DNA from: Stictocephala bisonia
Lineage: Eukaryota; Arthropoda; Insecta; Hemiptera; Membracidae
NCBI GenBank assembly: GCA_035578905.1
Contig: JAQJVL010000245.1
Span: 328,501 to 392,500, forward strand
Direction: 5' to 3'
DNA: 64,000 bases
Shown here: piece by piece, positions 38,770-49,959 of the stretch
Position numbering within the stretch: position 1 is the first letter of the stretch
How the letters are laid out: each line of letters begins with the position of its first letter
The notes under the pieces: model-generated
What the model was told of the DNA's origin: nothing
The model's input: only the letters and a program-made list of their open reading frames with translations
Databases searched by the model: none
Translations under genes and position numbers: made by a program

Positions 38770-39064
38770 CCAAAACCCCCCCCCAAAAAAAAACCCCCCC
38801 CCCAAAAAAACCCCCCAACCAAACCCATTTAAAATTTTTCCCCCAAAAAAAAAAATTTTTTTTAAACCCCCAAAAAAAAACAAAAAATTTTAAAAAAAAA
38901 AAAAAACCCCCCCCCCCCAAAAAAAAAAAAAAAAAAAATTTTTTTTTAAAAAAACCAAAAAAAAAAAAAAAATTTTTTTTTTTTTTTTTTTTTTTAAAAA
39001 ATTTTTAAAAAAATTTTAAAAAAAAAAAAAAATTTTTTGGGGGTTTTTTTTTTTTTTTTAAAAA

Positions 39065-39097
<33 letters not shown>

Positions 39098-39230
39098 TTT
39101 TTTTAAATTAATTTTTTTTTTTAAAAAAAAAAAAAATTTTTTAAAAAAAAATAAAAAAATTTTTCCCCCTTTTAAATAGTTTGGTCCCAAAAATTTTTTT
39201 TAAAAAATTTTTTTAAAAAAAAAAAAAACC
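36645..39230. other. Probable corrupted consensus: homopolymer-run sequence
   Basis: About 2.6 kb consists almost only of homopolymer runs of 3-20 bases with rapid switches between A, C, G and T, plus a C tract of about 60 bases (37780-37842). G/C-only palindromic runs such as CCCCGGGGGCCCCCGGGGGG occur near the left edge. This is not a known satellite, gene or transposon texture. It looks like homopolymer-inflated, low-quality long-read sequence. The flanks are normal on both sides: a Helitron remnant on the left and a duplication block from 39290 on the right. ORFs here (for example 38214-38828) are F/K/G strings and meaningless. Confidence 0.85.
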
Positions 39231-39289
39231 CCCCCTTTATATCCTAGAATCTCCCTGATTGCCATTAAGGGCAAAGCCTAGAATGAATT

Positions 39290-39600
39290 AAGTAATAACG
39301 TAGGGGTAATAAAATGCAAACCAATCTCAATAAACAAGGAGAGACTGGCAAGGGAAGCCTTCCTATCTTAGCACAGGTATATGTAGTACTTACTCAGACC
39401 AGTACTTCTGATGAAGTTGGATACGGGGGGGGGGGGTTCAGTATACTCATTAGCTTTAAAATACGTTAGTTACTGATACCATTTGCGTAACTGTTAGCAT
39501 AATTATATTATTTTAAATAAATTTAGGGAGGACATAGTAAGAAGGATTATTAATAAATATTACTTTATTTTAAGGATAATTTTTTTTAATTATCAAAAGT
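39290..39600 (+). repeat. Conserved duplication block with embedded G tract, copy 2
   Basis: Partner of 17100-17420. The G tract (around 39425-39436) is kept at the same place, which is unusual for a homopolymer in diverged DNA. Confidence 0.8.
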
Positions 39601-39714
39601 TCATTTGGAGATTATACTTTATAGGAAGGAATATTGTTTCTAAGGATATTTTTTTCGGTAAATAGAACATACGGTAGGTATTTCGCCGGACTGCGCAGTA
39701 GACTGAGGTGACAG

Positions 39715-39722
39715 TGACGTCA
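39715..39722. promoter_or_regulatory. Consensus CRE (TGACGTCA)
   Basis: A perfect CRE palindrome, extended to CAGTGACGTCACTG, lies in a GC-richer patch (39675-39760). It is just downstream of a duplication block. No transcript start can be assigned. Confidence 0.3.
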
Positions 39723-40226
39723 CTGGGCGAACAGCTGGTTTGCTGCCAGAAAGTGCATTCATTCCATTCCACTAAAAATTTTGTTATACTGAATTTATTA
39801 CAATGTTTGCTGTCATGTAATTTATAGTTTGTTGTGTTTATCTTCAATACAAAATGTATTATAGGATACCAATTATTATGCCTTTTAATACTTTCAAATA
39901 TTTATGTCAAACTTAATTTGTTGCTGTTTGTTCTTATTTTAATTTTAATATTAATGTAGAACTGAAGCAGCTGGCCTCGAAGACATATCCAAGGCGGTAA
40001 CATTAGTTGATTATCTCGAAAATATAAAAATTTTGAACGAGTTGTTTTGAAATGCTCCTTTCTAAGTTAAATAAAAATCAAACGTCGTTTGTGGTAAATA
40101 AAGATAACACCTGGATTTATTGAGATGAGCCTTATAATTTTAAAAGTCCTTAAACATGTGTTTTCTGATTTTCAAAATAATATCGTTTTATCTTATTATG
40201 AGATGAAGTTATAACCAGACTTGTGA

Positions 40227-40545
40227 TATGACAGTAGGCCTATAGATGATCAAATGTTAGGACTCCATAACAACTTCCAAGTAGTTGTAAGAAATTTGGT
40301 TGGAAAATGGAGGCAGCCAGTCTTTTACGACTTTGACAAAGCAATAGGAGACCATCTGCTGCAAGTAGACAAAATTGACTTTCGTGTTCAGCTTGTGAAG
40401 TGGAAGGTTTTATTAGGAGCTTGTCTAATGATTTAAAAGTAGGACTGAACACAACTTGTTTTACGAATCCAAGTGATGAAGAACGTCGTGTATGGGTCTT
40501 TTAGTGATGTACCTTTAGCACTAAAGATGGAAAAATAATTATGAA
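40227..40545 (+). pseudogene. P-element/THAP9-like transposase fragment
   Basis: The frame from 40227 reads YDSRPIDDQMLGLHNNFQVV, then VRNLVGKWRQPVFYDFDKA, and stops at 40436. This matches the P-element/THAP9 transposase segment with the G-KWKQPVFYDFD signature. After a frameshift the next frame gives LKVGLNTTCFTNPSDEERRV and VWVF, and after a second shift SDVPLALKMEK. The latter corresponds to the family's ...FTNP-D..R-I-VFADVPHLLKL region, with its PHLLK changed. These enzymes cut and paste DNA with an RNase H-fold core. Upstream THAP and downstream catalytic parts are not visible. At least two frameshifts, plus a stop just before 40227, show a dead copy. Confidence 0.75.
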
Positions 40546-40559
40546 ATATGTTTTTTTTT

Positions 40560-42699
40560 TAACTTCTGTACTATCAAGAAGACCTAAAATATACTCATAA
40601 ATTTACAATACGCATCTTCTTGTAGCTGGTACTGAAATACAAAATGGCTGTAGAGCTGATGAGTTTATCTCTGGAACTTTAGCTTCAGCAAATAAGTCTA
40701 GTAAAAATCACGTGAATATACACAAAATTGTAATATGCTCTATTACATAAGTTCTTAACTTCAGTATTATATTTATTAATTTATGGTATGATTGAATATA
40801 CGGTAGATGTTACTGTAATTGTTACATTGATCAAGAACATTAATTCCAAATAGAAAATAGTACTCAGCAAAAGGTTTATAAAAATTTATATGATGAAATA
40901 AAATGTTTTCCGAATATCCTAATTCAGCTAAATCTCACAAACCCTTGGAAGATTTATGTTACAATGTACGTAAGATATTTTAAAATTGAATAATTGTAGT
41001 ATTTTTGTCATTCATGAAATATAAAATAATTAATTATTTTAGTATAATCATTACAAAATATGTCTGCTTTGCTCCGAATCAGTAGTTTCAAGTTTAATTT
41101 AAATTTAAAATTTAAGAAAATAAATCATAACAAACGGAATTGTCTAGTAAACATATTCACCACATGGTCATAAAGCTGCCACTTCACCCATGTCAGTGGA
41201 AAGTAGTGTGGGAAAATGTGCGTGATACCTACCGTATGTTTTAGTTACCATTCTTACTCTGAATTGTACTTCTGATAGAGTCATGTAGGGGGATTTAGTG
41301 TAGTTATTATCTTATACATGAGTTATTAAGCCATCTCCTGGCTAAGTGTCAATTAAACAGGAATAATAATAACATTATAAACGATAAATTGCACAAAATA
41401 ATATGTTTTAAAAATAATAATTTATCGTAATAACAACATTTAACTCCACAAATGTATCTGCTTGAGTTTGGATGATAGAATTATCATATATAGGAATAAA
41501 ATATTATATATTTGTGTTGCATATACTTTTAAAATCATATTTTACTAGGACAGTTCTATATAGTCTTATTCATATTTTTAAAGAGAACATTTTATAAGTA
41601 ACATTCAATAAAAAAAAGTAAAATTACATCAATTAAATATATAATACTTAAATTATGCTACATTTAAAAATAAAAGGTTTATAGAAACTCATACCAGCAA
41701 TTCACCTTAAGCTACCACCATTCCAGGATATGATGGTATATAATCACTGAGGATAAAGTTAGTTAGCTATTCTTGGTTATTTATCGACAGTAATTATCTT
41801 TTAATAAATAATTATCATTTTAAATTTGTTATACCAAGAATTCTAAATCTTATTATTAAACTGAATAATATTGTTTCTTACTTACATTATTGAACATGAG
41901 CTTTATGTTACGTATTCCATTAATAACCATATACCAGGTATTGTTTATAGAAATGTTGTTACATATAGTATACGTTTGTGACATTTTACTATTATTTCTT
42001 GATCAGTTCGTTGAAAAATATACATAAAAAATGTTTTATAACTATTATACTTATTTCAAATAACTTATCATAGTAATTATATTTTTCACAAGCAATATTA
42101 CGCAGATATTGATATAACATATGAATAGTAGAAATAATATAAGTAATGTCTATTAGCTTAGATATAACGAAAAAGGGTAAAAATAGGAAATTAGACTGTG
42201 TTCTAAAGTATTTTACTTTTTAGATTCGGTGCTAAATATTTCATTAAATGTAAAATTATCTCATTATAACCTCTTTGATATCTCAATGAGTAACACATTT
42301 TGTTAAATAACATTTTTGATCAAGTCTAATCATTGTCATCTTGCTTATATTTGAATTATATTAAATACATACAAATAATGTCGTAAAAAAACCTGCATTA
42401 AACTGATGATTTGTGTGTTAGAAAATTATTTTGAACTTTTGTCAAACAATAATTTAAAATTTCTGTAAAAATATTAACATTACTTTTTGTCAAAATACTT
42501 CCTTTGACACTATAAATTTGTGTGAATATAGTATTCAAAATTAATATAAATCAAGGTTACAGATTTTAAATATTTAAGTACGACATAATAATGTATGAAA
42601 ATAAATAAAGTATTGAAAATTCTTCTCAAACCATTGTTTAAGATTTTACGTGAATCTCACTAAGGTATAGAAATAATATAAGAGTAATCCACACTTTTC

Positions 42700-42705
<6 letters not shown>
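40560..42705. other. AT-rich non-coding DNA with duplication blocks
   Basis: Holds duplication blocks 41365-41580 and 41690-41800 (partners 17960-18180 and 18290-18400). No gene is recognised. The block at 41690-41800 keeps the register of the possible relic exon at 18287 but has two stop codons. Confidence 0.5.

Positions 42706-42760
<55 letters not shown>
42706..42760. repeat. (AT)n microsatellite
   Basis: About 27 uninterrupted AT units. The tyrosine/isoleucine-rich minus ORF (42646-42840) is repeat-derived. Confidence 0.95.
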
Positions 42761-42762
<2 letters not shown>

Positions 42763-43014
42763 CAATAAAAATAACATCAATAACAAATTGAGAGATTGTT
42801 TTATCACAAGCCTCATATACAATTTATATGATATTGGCAAATACCCTTAAAGAAGTCCAGATGTCAAAGGAAGTTTTAAAATAATTAAAAAAAAGGTAAA
42901 TCAAAACACCATTATGGATCTTATTACTGTACGAATAAAATGTAATAACATTTTTCTTAAATGAAACATCTGACGTTATTTAAAAAGGGAATTGTCATTA
43001 AAAATATATTACTT

Positions 43015-43145
43015 TCTTTTTAATTTTCAGTTGTTAAGGTTTTTATGGTTGAAATAAAGCTAACTTCCCCACCACGAAGAAAAGAACTTTTACCCATTGC
43101 TCCAATACTAACCCTACTACAGTACTAATATTGTATTTATTCATT
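43015..43145 (+). repeat. Conserved duplication block, copy 2 (possible exon relic)
   Basis: Partner of 18890-19020. After the acceptor-like TTTTTAATTTTCAG, one frame reads VKVFMVEIKLTSPPRRKELL and ends at a stop about 32 codons in. No domain is recognised and the copy 1 partner has stops in that frame. Confidence 0.3.
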
Positions 43146-43409
43146 ATTATCACTTGACAATCAGTAATTTTCTTTAGCTATGACATAATTTGTATTATAT
43201 TTAGTATTTAACATTAACAATACTAAACGTAATTCTAGTAATATTTTAAGATGCTGTAAATATCATAAGTATAAGAATAAAACAGAAATATTCCCCATTT
43301 TCCAACAATGATAAGTTATAAGAGTGCATAAAAACTATAAATTCTGTAATGTTATTGTGTTAGCAGAAATTCAATTATTTATTAATTTATTTTTTAACAT
43401 ATTCTAGCA

Positions 43410-43690
43410 TTGAATAACCAACAGTTCTTTCAGCACTGACCAATTACTCCTTGTAAAGCAAGGAAGATAGAGGCTTGGAGGTAGACAGAGGTAAATAATG
43501 AAACAGCCAGGCCATATTTTACCGGCGTTGTTTTGGCGGGAGAATCCCCCTGGGAGAACATAACACCTTTCTTCATTTTTCATGTTTACGAGATAATACG
43601 GTTACCTGGTTGAGCTTTGAAATAACGTTATTAAATTTTGGTTAAAGTAAAAAATTATATAACCAAAAGTAATTACTGTCTTCTATAAAT
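43410..43690. repeat. Most strongly conserved duplication block, copy 2
   Basis: Partner of 20325-20600 at above 90 percent identity by eye. It keeps the E2F-like TTTTGGCGGGAGAATCCCC segment, the TTTACCGGCG segment and TTACGAGATAATACGGTTAC. Sharp loss of identity outside the block suggests either constraint or a shared insertion older than the duplication. Confidence 0.5.
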
Positions 43691-44549
43691 TAAAATATTT
43701 GCATTTGTCAAAATATTACGATTAAATTAACTATACATTAGTAATTATTTGTAACTTTACTATGGTTTGAAATTTAAGAGCTCTTAATCTAATAAAAATT
43801 GCAAATACAAAAATGAATATAAAGGGCATATGCTACTTAATAAATATTTAAAGACAAAAAATAGTAATTACGTACAAATTTTTATAGTTTATTGGAACTT
43901 TATATTAAAATCATCAATCGGTGTTTGTTATAGTATAATATAGCAATATGTAATAATTTTGACTAACTCAAATCATTTTGAAAGAACTTTTATAGCAATT
44001 TACATTTTAAAATTAACATTTTTTGGTGGTGTTCTTGCCATTTTTTACACCTTTTTCTTTACGTTTATGAAAACGAGAAACGTATCTAAGATTGCTGCGG
44101 TAAAATCAATTAGTATATTTCATTTTTCTGGAAATCAAAAAACAAAAAAATGTTTTCTAGCTTATGAAAGTTTAAGTTGATTTATATTTTATTTTCACTG
44201 TAACACACTAACTATTTTGTTAATATTTTAAAACTAAATGTCGTACGGCAATCACATTATCATTATGATTCAAAATACGTAATTATTTACAATGCAAACG
44301 TTTAGTAGGAAATAGATTCCACTAATGTAGCGATAAAACTAAATTCCAGAAGAAATCTATACATGAAAGAGTAACAATTGCTGTTCTTTATTGGGACTTT
44401 TCGTTTTTAAATCCTACATACGAAAACCAAAATACAATTAGTTTCCTGGAAATACGTTAACAGTTTTAGTTCACACTCGGACACGATTTTATGAGATTCT
44501 CAGAAGTGGGTTTTATATGTATTTTAAGTTTCCTAAAAAGTGTCTACCA

Positions 44550-44840
44550 ACAGTTCTCCCCAGGGCAACCGACTCTCTCGACAACCAATTATCTCTTACA
44601 ACTTAGGGCCTGGATCATTGAGTACATCGTTGAAATGGTAAAAAATTGGAGTTTTACTGCCATTAAGCACACTTTTTAGGGCGACCGACACCCTCCACAA
44701 CCAGTCATCCCTGACAACTTGTGGCCTGGATCATAAACTACATTAATGATAGGGGAGAGGATTTGAGTTATTGACCCCCTAAGCACTCTTTCTAGGGTGA
44801 CGGACTGTCTTGACAACCATTCATCCCTGACACCCCTTTT
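44550..44840 (+). repeat. Decayed remnant of the ~105-bp array
   Basis: Three or four diverged units carry CTCCCCAGGGCAACCGACTC, GACAACCAATTATC and related CTGACAACTTG...GGATCAT segments, like those of 21765-23340. It is the copy 2 counterpart of that array and was not expanded. Confidence 0.85.
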
Positions 44841-44917
44841 TTACCTAAGACATTTTCGTAATCGTTTTCAAAAGTAAAAATAGGTATTTTATTACTTATA
44901 ATCTGTTTATTTTTTTT

Positions 44918-45205
44918 ACAATTCAAGTAAACGTCACACAACACAAATCTATTACAATATAAGCACAAAATGCACAAATATATTACAATACAAGTACAAA
45001 ATGGACAAAATCAGGACTGTAAATTGAGTTGTTAAACACCATTCTCCATTCTTTTGTGAATCTCTCTGGTCTGAGGAAGGTGAGCGTGGTTCACTGAAAT
45101 CAATCACCATAATATTTGTACATCTTGTACTTGTATACAATATATTTGTGCATATTGTGCTTATATTGTAATAGATTTGTGTTGTGTGACGTTTACTTGT
45201 ACTGT
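44918..45205. mobile_element. Long inverted-repeat (fold-back) element
   Basis: Arms of about 91 bp at 44918-45009 and 45115-45205 are nearly perfect reverse complements (a few mismatches), including TATTACAATATAAGCACAAA and its complement. The ~105-bp loop holds CTCTCTGGTCTGAGGAAGGT, which is also the core of the small element at 4254-4425. There is no ORF. A transcript would form a long hairpin. Near identity of the arms suggests youth or arm conversion. Two minus ORFs (44792-44977 and 44952-45140) are incidental. Confidence 0.85.
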
Positions 45206-47265
45206 ATATGTACCAACACTTATGATGCTAATTAAAAAACTATTATTTTTTTTTTCAAAAACAGTTAAGAATGTTTCGATTTTACGGGCTGCCCAATAAA
45301 ATAATTACGTACCTTTGATAATACAACACCTATAACCATCGTTCATTGAGGTCTTAACTCAATGTTAAGAATAATATTCTTTAAATAATTTGAAGATGTA
45401 CTTTTCTCAAGTAGAGTAAAAGTGTACTCATATTTTAAAAATTAATTAATTTAACCATACATACATTGTATTTAACAATTCATTTAGTTTCAAGATACAA
45501 TTTTAACATATTTGATCAAATTTTATTTTGCCAGAGGAACCCAATATAAACTCAGGACAAATAAATGTATTAATTACGTAAATCTAGTTATTTTATAGGT
45601 ACAAATTAAACGTTTACAACTTTGCACTTAACGATTAGAATATAAAATAACATTGTGGAACTTTTAGTGGCCCTACATTTTTAGTTCTCAAAAAAAGCAT
45701 GCATACTATAATATAAGCACAATTGAAAAATTTTATGAAATACTTAAAATCATTACGAATAAGTTTGAATTTTACAATAGAAAATATTTCCTTATAGGAA
45801 ATCTTAACTGAAAATTCTGTTTTTCAACTGTTAAATCAACATTAAACTTAGCTTTATGCATTTAAGAGCTTTTTCTTGTTGTTTTCGTGGTTCAGTAAGT
45901 AACGTTGTTTTAGTCTTTACACCAAAATATTTGTGTAAAATTCTTTGGGATTTCCTACTATTATAAGTCCATTTAAATACAGTTTATAAGGGTAAAATTA
46001 AGCTTACAATATAGTTCTGTAAATACTTTGTGTTAGTGTTTAAATTAATACGCCTCATGCTAAAAAAAAAAAAAATTACAAGTACAGTAAATAAGAACTA
46101 TAGAAATAATTTTGCTTTAAGTCTTTAACCTATAATTTCATCCATCAACATTTGGCTTGGCATAATAAACATATTTACAATAAAACTACTGATTTTATAA
46201 TCAATTTATTTTAAACCATCCTAAACATAATTTTTTGTTATTTACCCTCATAAAAATTAAGAACACAAAATTACAAGACTCTTCATTGACCAAGCACTCC
46301 TTAGAACATGATCTGCTTTTGTGTATTGATTATTAAAAATGAAATCTTTAATTTGCCATTTCTTATAATTAAGGGACAAAGATTTATAATTTTTGTTGTT
46401 TGTATAGTATAATAAAAATACATGGAAAATAAGGATAGGTTTACTATTTTTAACCAGCTTAAGTTTGTTTTCTTATTATTTAGAATATTTCTAATGATGC
46501 AAAAAGAAATTTTTTCGTGTTTGAAAAATAAATAACTGTTATTAAATAACAAAAATAATATTACCGAAGATTTTTAACTTATGAAACTATGCTTAACCAT
46601 ATCAAAATCTACATATGACTGAAATATTTGTGTGGTCCAATTTTAGTTACGTTTTCCGTTTAATTTTTCCTTTTGTTTTTATTAAACAAATTGGTTGTAG
46701 CATTTAAAATTTTGTTTGTATGTTTTTTCAATGGTAACCATACGTTAAATAATACTATTTACATTAATTTTGACTAAATATTCAAATTATAAAAAATTCA
46801 AATGCCTTGTTAACTGTTGCTTCAAACTGGGATACTTCATGATTACAACTGGTAAATTATTTATTCACCATATTAAAACCTGTTACTACCAAATGAATTA
46901 CTGGTGAGAATATTACTTTGACCATATGTATTTTCAACAGATTCGTATCTAAGATTGAATTACCTCAACTTCATTTAGTTTTCTAAAGCTTTGTATGATT
47001 TTTTAAATACATTGTTGGAATTACAAGCGTTTCAGTACAATTTAAATTATTTTCAATCTTACAAATTAGATTTAAGTCTAAAAAAATGTATGTGTTTTAG
47101 AATTACTAGCAGTGAATACGTTTACTAAACCTAAAATATATGTAACAGAGTAATTTAAGCTTGGTTATTGCAATGAATCTGCACTAAAAAGAGACTAACA
47201 TTAATAAGTGGTAAATAACACTGGCTGACAATGTTCGGAATCGTGTCACAAACTGAGAACATTTC
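45206..47265. other. AT-rich non-coding DNA; end of duplication copy 2
   Basis: The last clear duplication block is 45787-45900, matching 23590-23700 (ATTCTGTTTTTCAACTGTTA and GTGGTTCAGTAAGTA). Beyond about 45.9 kb I find no further colinear match. No gene is seen; ORF 46301-46552 has no domain. Confidence 0.55.
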
Positions 47266-47435
47266 TTATTGTTTTTATTTATTTTTTTTATGGTCTACAC
47301 CAATGGCATTTTTAAAATTAAGTTCATAAGTTGTTGGGAAACAAACGGTCCAAACCTCTATGACATATTTAAATGGACCTCCCGGGATTTGAACCCGTGA
47401 CACTCTGCGCTGTTAGGCTGGCTTTTGGTCGTTAA
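47266..47435 (-). mobile_element. tRNA-derived SINE
   Basis: The minus strand carries GACCAAAAGCCAGCCTAACA, then a perfect B box region ACGGGTTCAAATCCCGGGA (47381-47398), and a ~90-bp body. The tail is A-rich and made of AAAATAAATA at the left end. The sequence differs from the 9232 and 27150 families apart from the B box. The 5' tRNA-like part is too diverged for a tRNA gene. Confidence 0.65.
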
Positions 47436-47919
47436 GTTCCAAAACTAGACTACCTTACATTAGCTATAAAGTATGAAAGAATTAATAAATAAAGCATAAC
47501 CAACAGTTAATCTTTTGTGATGTTATTCCCACGTAAATTTAAATTTTTGTCAAAATTGTTTTTAGACCTTTTAAGAAATGTTGGGAAACATCACTTGACA
47601 TATAAATCACATGTGATAGAAGTATAAAGAACCGACATGGACGTAATGGGCTTTTCTGTATGATCACCTTTACAAACCACCTCACAGGAACTTTAGCACT
47701 TTAATTGGAAAGGCGATTGGTTTTGTCTTTTTTACGTGAAATTAGATTTAAACTGACTACGTAAGTATACATTAAAAGTAAACTGTTCCTAAATGTTATT
47801 TATCAGTAAATAATAATGATAATTATATGCTTATTTTCCCAAAAGCATACAATATGTTTACATATATTATTTAGGAATAATAGCCAATTTTATAATCCAG
47901 TAATTGGTGGCTATATTGT

Positions 47920-47922
<3 letters not shown>

Positions 47923-47958
<36 letters not shown>
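47923..47958. repeat. (AT)n microsatellite
   Basis: About 18 AT units. The overlapping plus ORF 47816-48055 reads through the repeat and has no domain. Confidence 0.95.
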
Positions 47959-47960
<2 letters not shown>

Positions 47961-49080
47961 TAAATAACTATAAATTAAAGATTTATTCTACACATCGGAG
48001 AAAAATCTTGAAAAACATTATAATGGTATACACTTCAATAAGCTCCCTTAGTTGAATATATATTCATGTATTTAATTCTATACACAAAATACGGTTTAAA
48101 GTTTTATATACAAGTTCAATATAAAATGTTCATTCTTTAATAAATCCTACTTATTTCAGCAAATAAATAAAGAGTGAGCTTCTTCAGCAACTTAACTATT
48201 TTGTGTTAAGTACAAAAACTACGTATTTTTATGATATCATAATTTTGCTGTTACCAATAATACGATTTCCTATAAAGTGCCTGTAGCATTATTATTCTTG
48301 ACGATGCAATAACAACATTTAAGTTTGCATAGATACAAATGTACGATAGATATTCTTAAGATTACAATGGAACTTTCGTAAAAGTAACTTTATTTACAAT
48401 CTTTTAATCATTATATAAAGTATAGGAATTATTATAATTAATATTACTATTATTTTAATTGTTTTAAATTAAAATACCATTAACAAATATTAAATTTTCA
48501 CTATGGTCCTGTTGGAATGACAGGGCCAGCACCGTTGTGAGTCCCACCCGTCATTCCTCTCCACTAAAGTTTAATAGCATTCAGCTCTACGTTAGCGTCA
48601 GGGGCTTAAAAGGCAACCATATTTTTTAGTAATTAGGTGGATATAAAGCATGATTATGTCAGTAAGAGAAGTAAATTAGCATTTTCTTTATATACGTAGA
48701 TTATTCCTTAATTTGTATGGACATTTTGCATAATGAACTGTACAAAAAAGTGTTGTTTGTACAACAAATATTTACAATTCTCATTATAGTTATTTTTCAT
48801 ATCTGTTTTAGTGATACTTGGATAATTTGTACGCCAAATAATTAAAATGTATGGCGATAAAATTAATTAATCAGAGTTCTACACCTTTCACATAAGTATT
48901 TATCCAAACCTATATCCCGTTATTGAATACAATAGAACACTTAGTTTATTACTATTGAATACTATAGGCTCATTGCATTACGTTCTAGTTTAAGTTTTGT
49001 CTGACAAGCTAATAAGCTAAATACATAAAGCAGTTTTTGCTCAATAAATTAAAATTATTCTTCATAAAAGGCTTCAGAAA
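47959..49080. other. AT-rich non-coding DNA
   Basis: Only a GC-richer patch at about 48505-48610 stands out (GGAATGACAGGGCCAGCACC and GTGAGTCCCACCCGTCATTC). It contains a weak inverted pair (GGAATGACAGG / CCCGTCATTCC) and may be a small transposon remnant. No gene is seen. Confidence 0.45.
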
Positions 49081-49088
49081 GCACGAGT

Positions 49089-49335
49089 TCAAGAGCCAAT
49101 ATTTGATTTCATCAACAGGACCCAGCTTCCAGAGATTTATCTGAGGAAGGACGCACTTTAGTAATTGTGTTTACCCACTACTCCAATGACGTATCATGAA
49201 ATACCTCGTGACATGTCATCAGCCTTTAAAAACCAGAAGGTTCAACAGCCAATATTTGACGTGATCGACAGGACCAAGAATCCTGACATTTCTCTAACAG
49301 AAGACGTAATTTAGTAATTGTGTTTACCCACTACA
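49089..49335 (+). repeat. ~152-bp direct tandem duplication
   Basis: Segments 49089-49181 and 49241-49335 share GCCAATATTTGA, ACAGGACC and a perfect TTAGTAATTGTGTTTACCCA near the end. Identity is about 80 percent. Spacer sequence is partly lost in the second unit. No coding. Confidence 0.75.
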
Positions 49336-49594
49336 AATGTTATAATAATGAGATAGTATATATTTACAAACACATTGGATGAATGTTAATGTACACACGT
49401 AAATTAAACATGAAATATTGATTTGTTTATTTATTTATTTCAATTTATATACAAGAATAAAACAAGTACAACAACATTTTAACAAACAACATTTAATACA
49501 CGATTAATTAAAGCAGTTCCTATTTCTCTAGTAATTTATTTAAACATTTAAATATATAAAATACCTGTCTACAACTACAGTGACAGACAATATT

Positions 49595-49785
49595 AGGAGC
49601 GTGGTAGGTAAGCAGGCCATGTGTTGGCTTGCCACGCAGCCGGTCCGGGTTCAATTCCCGATGGGGTCATAATAGTATTGCTCTGCCATTCCCGTGGATA
49701 GGATATCATGTTAAGCCGGTGTACCCAATGTTATGTTTTATAGAAGGCTTCGTAGCACTAAAGCCACTTGGTAAAATAATAAATT
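49595..49785 (+). mobile_element. tRNA-derived SINE
   Basis: The head holds GAGCGTGGTAGGTAAGCAGG and GGCTTGCCACGCAGCCGG, followed by the B box GGGTTCAATTCCCG. The body contains TTGCTCTGCCATTCCCGTGG, GGCTTCGTAGCACTAAAGCC and ACTTGGTAAAATAA. Body order matches the minus-strand SINE at 26990-27150. An extra ~40 bp in the middle (around GATATCATGTTAAGCCGGTG) is lacking there. It stands just before the satellite array at 49960. Confidence 0.75.
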
Positions 49786-49959
49786 TCTAAACTTTTGTAC
49801 AGTTTTAAAGGTATTTTATGCATTTTTTTAAACTTAAAAAGAGTTACACATACGATGCGTTCTTTAAAGAGTTACACATACGATATAAGAATGAATATTA
49901 TTTTAAAACCAATGAAAACTGTTACTTTCCCACAGCATATCACCACCGTTATTATTGAG

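Noticed and set aside
38214..38920. 204-codon and other ORFs rich in F, K and G
   Set aside because: They lie in homopolymer-run sequence that is probably an assembly fault.
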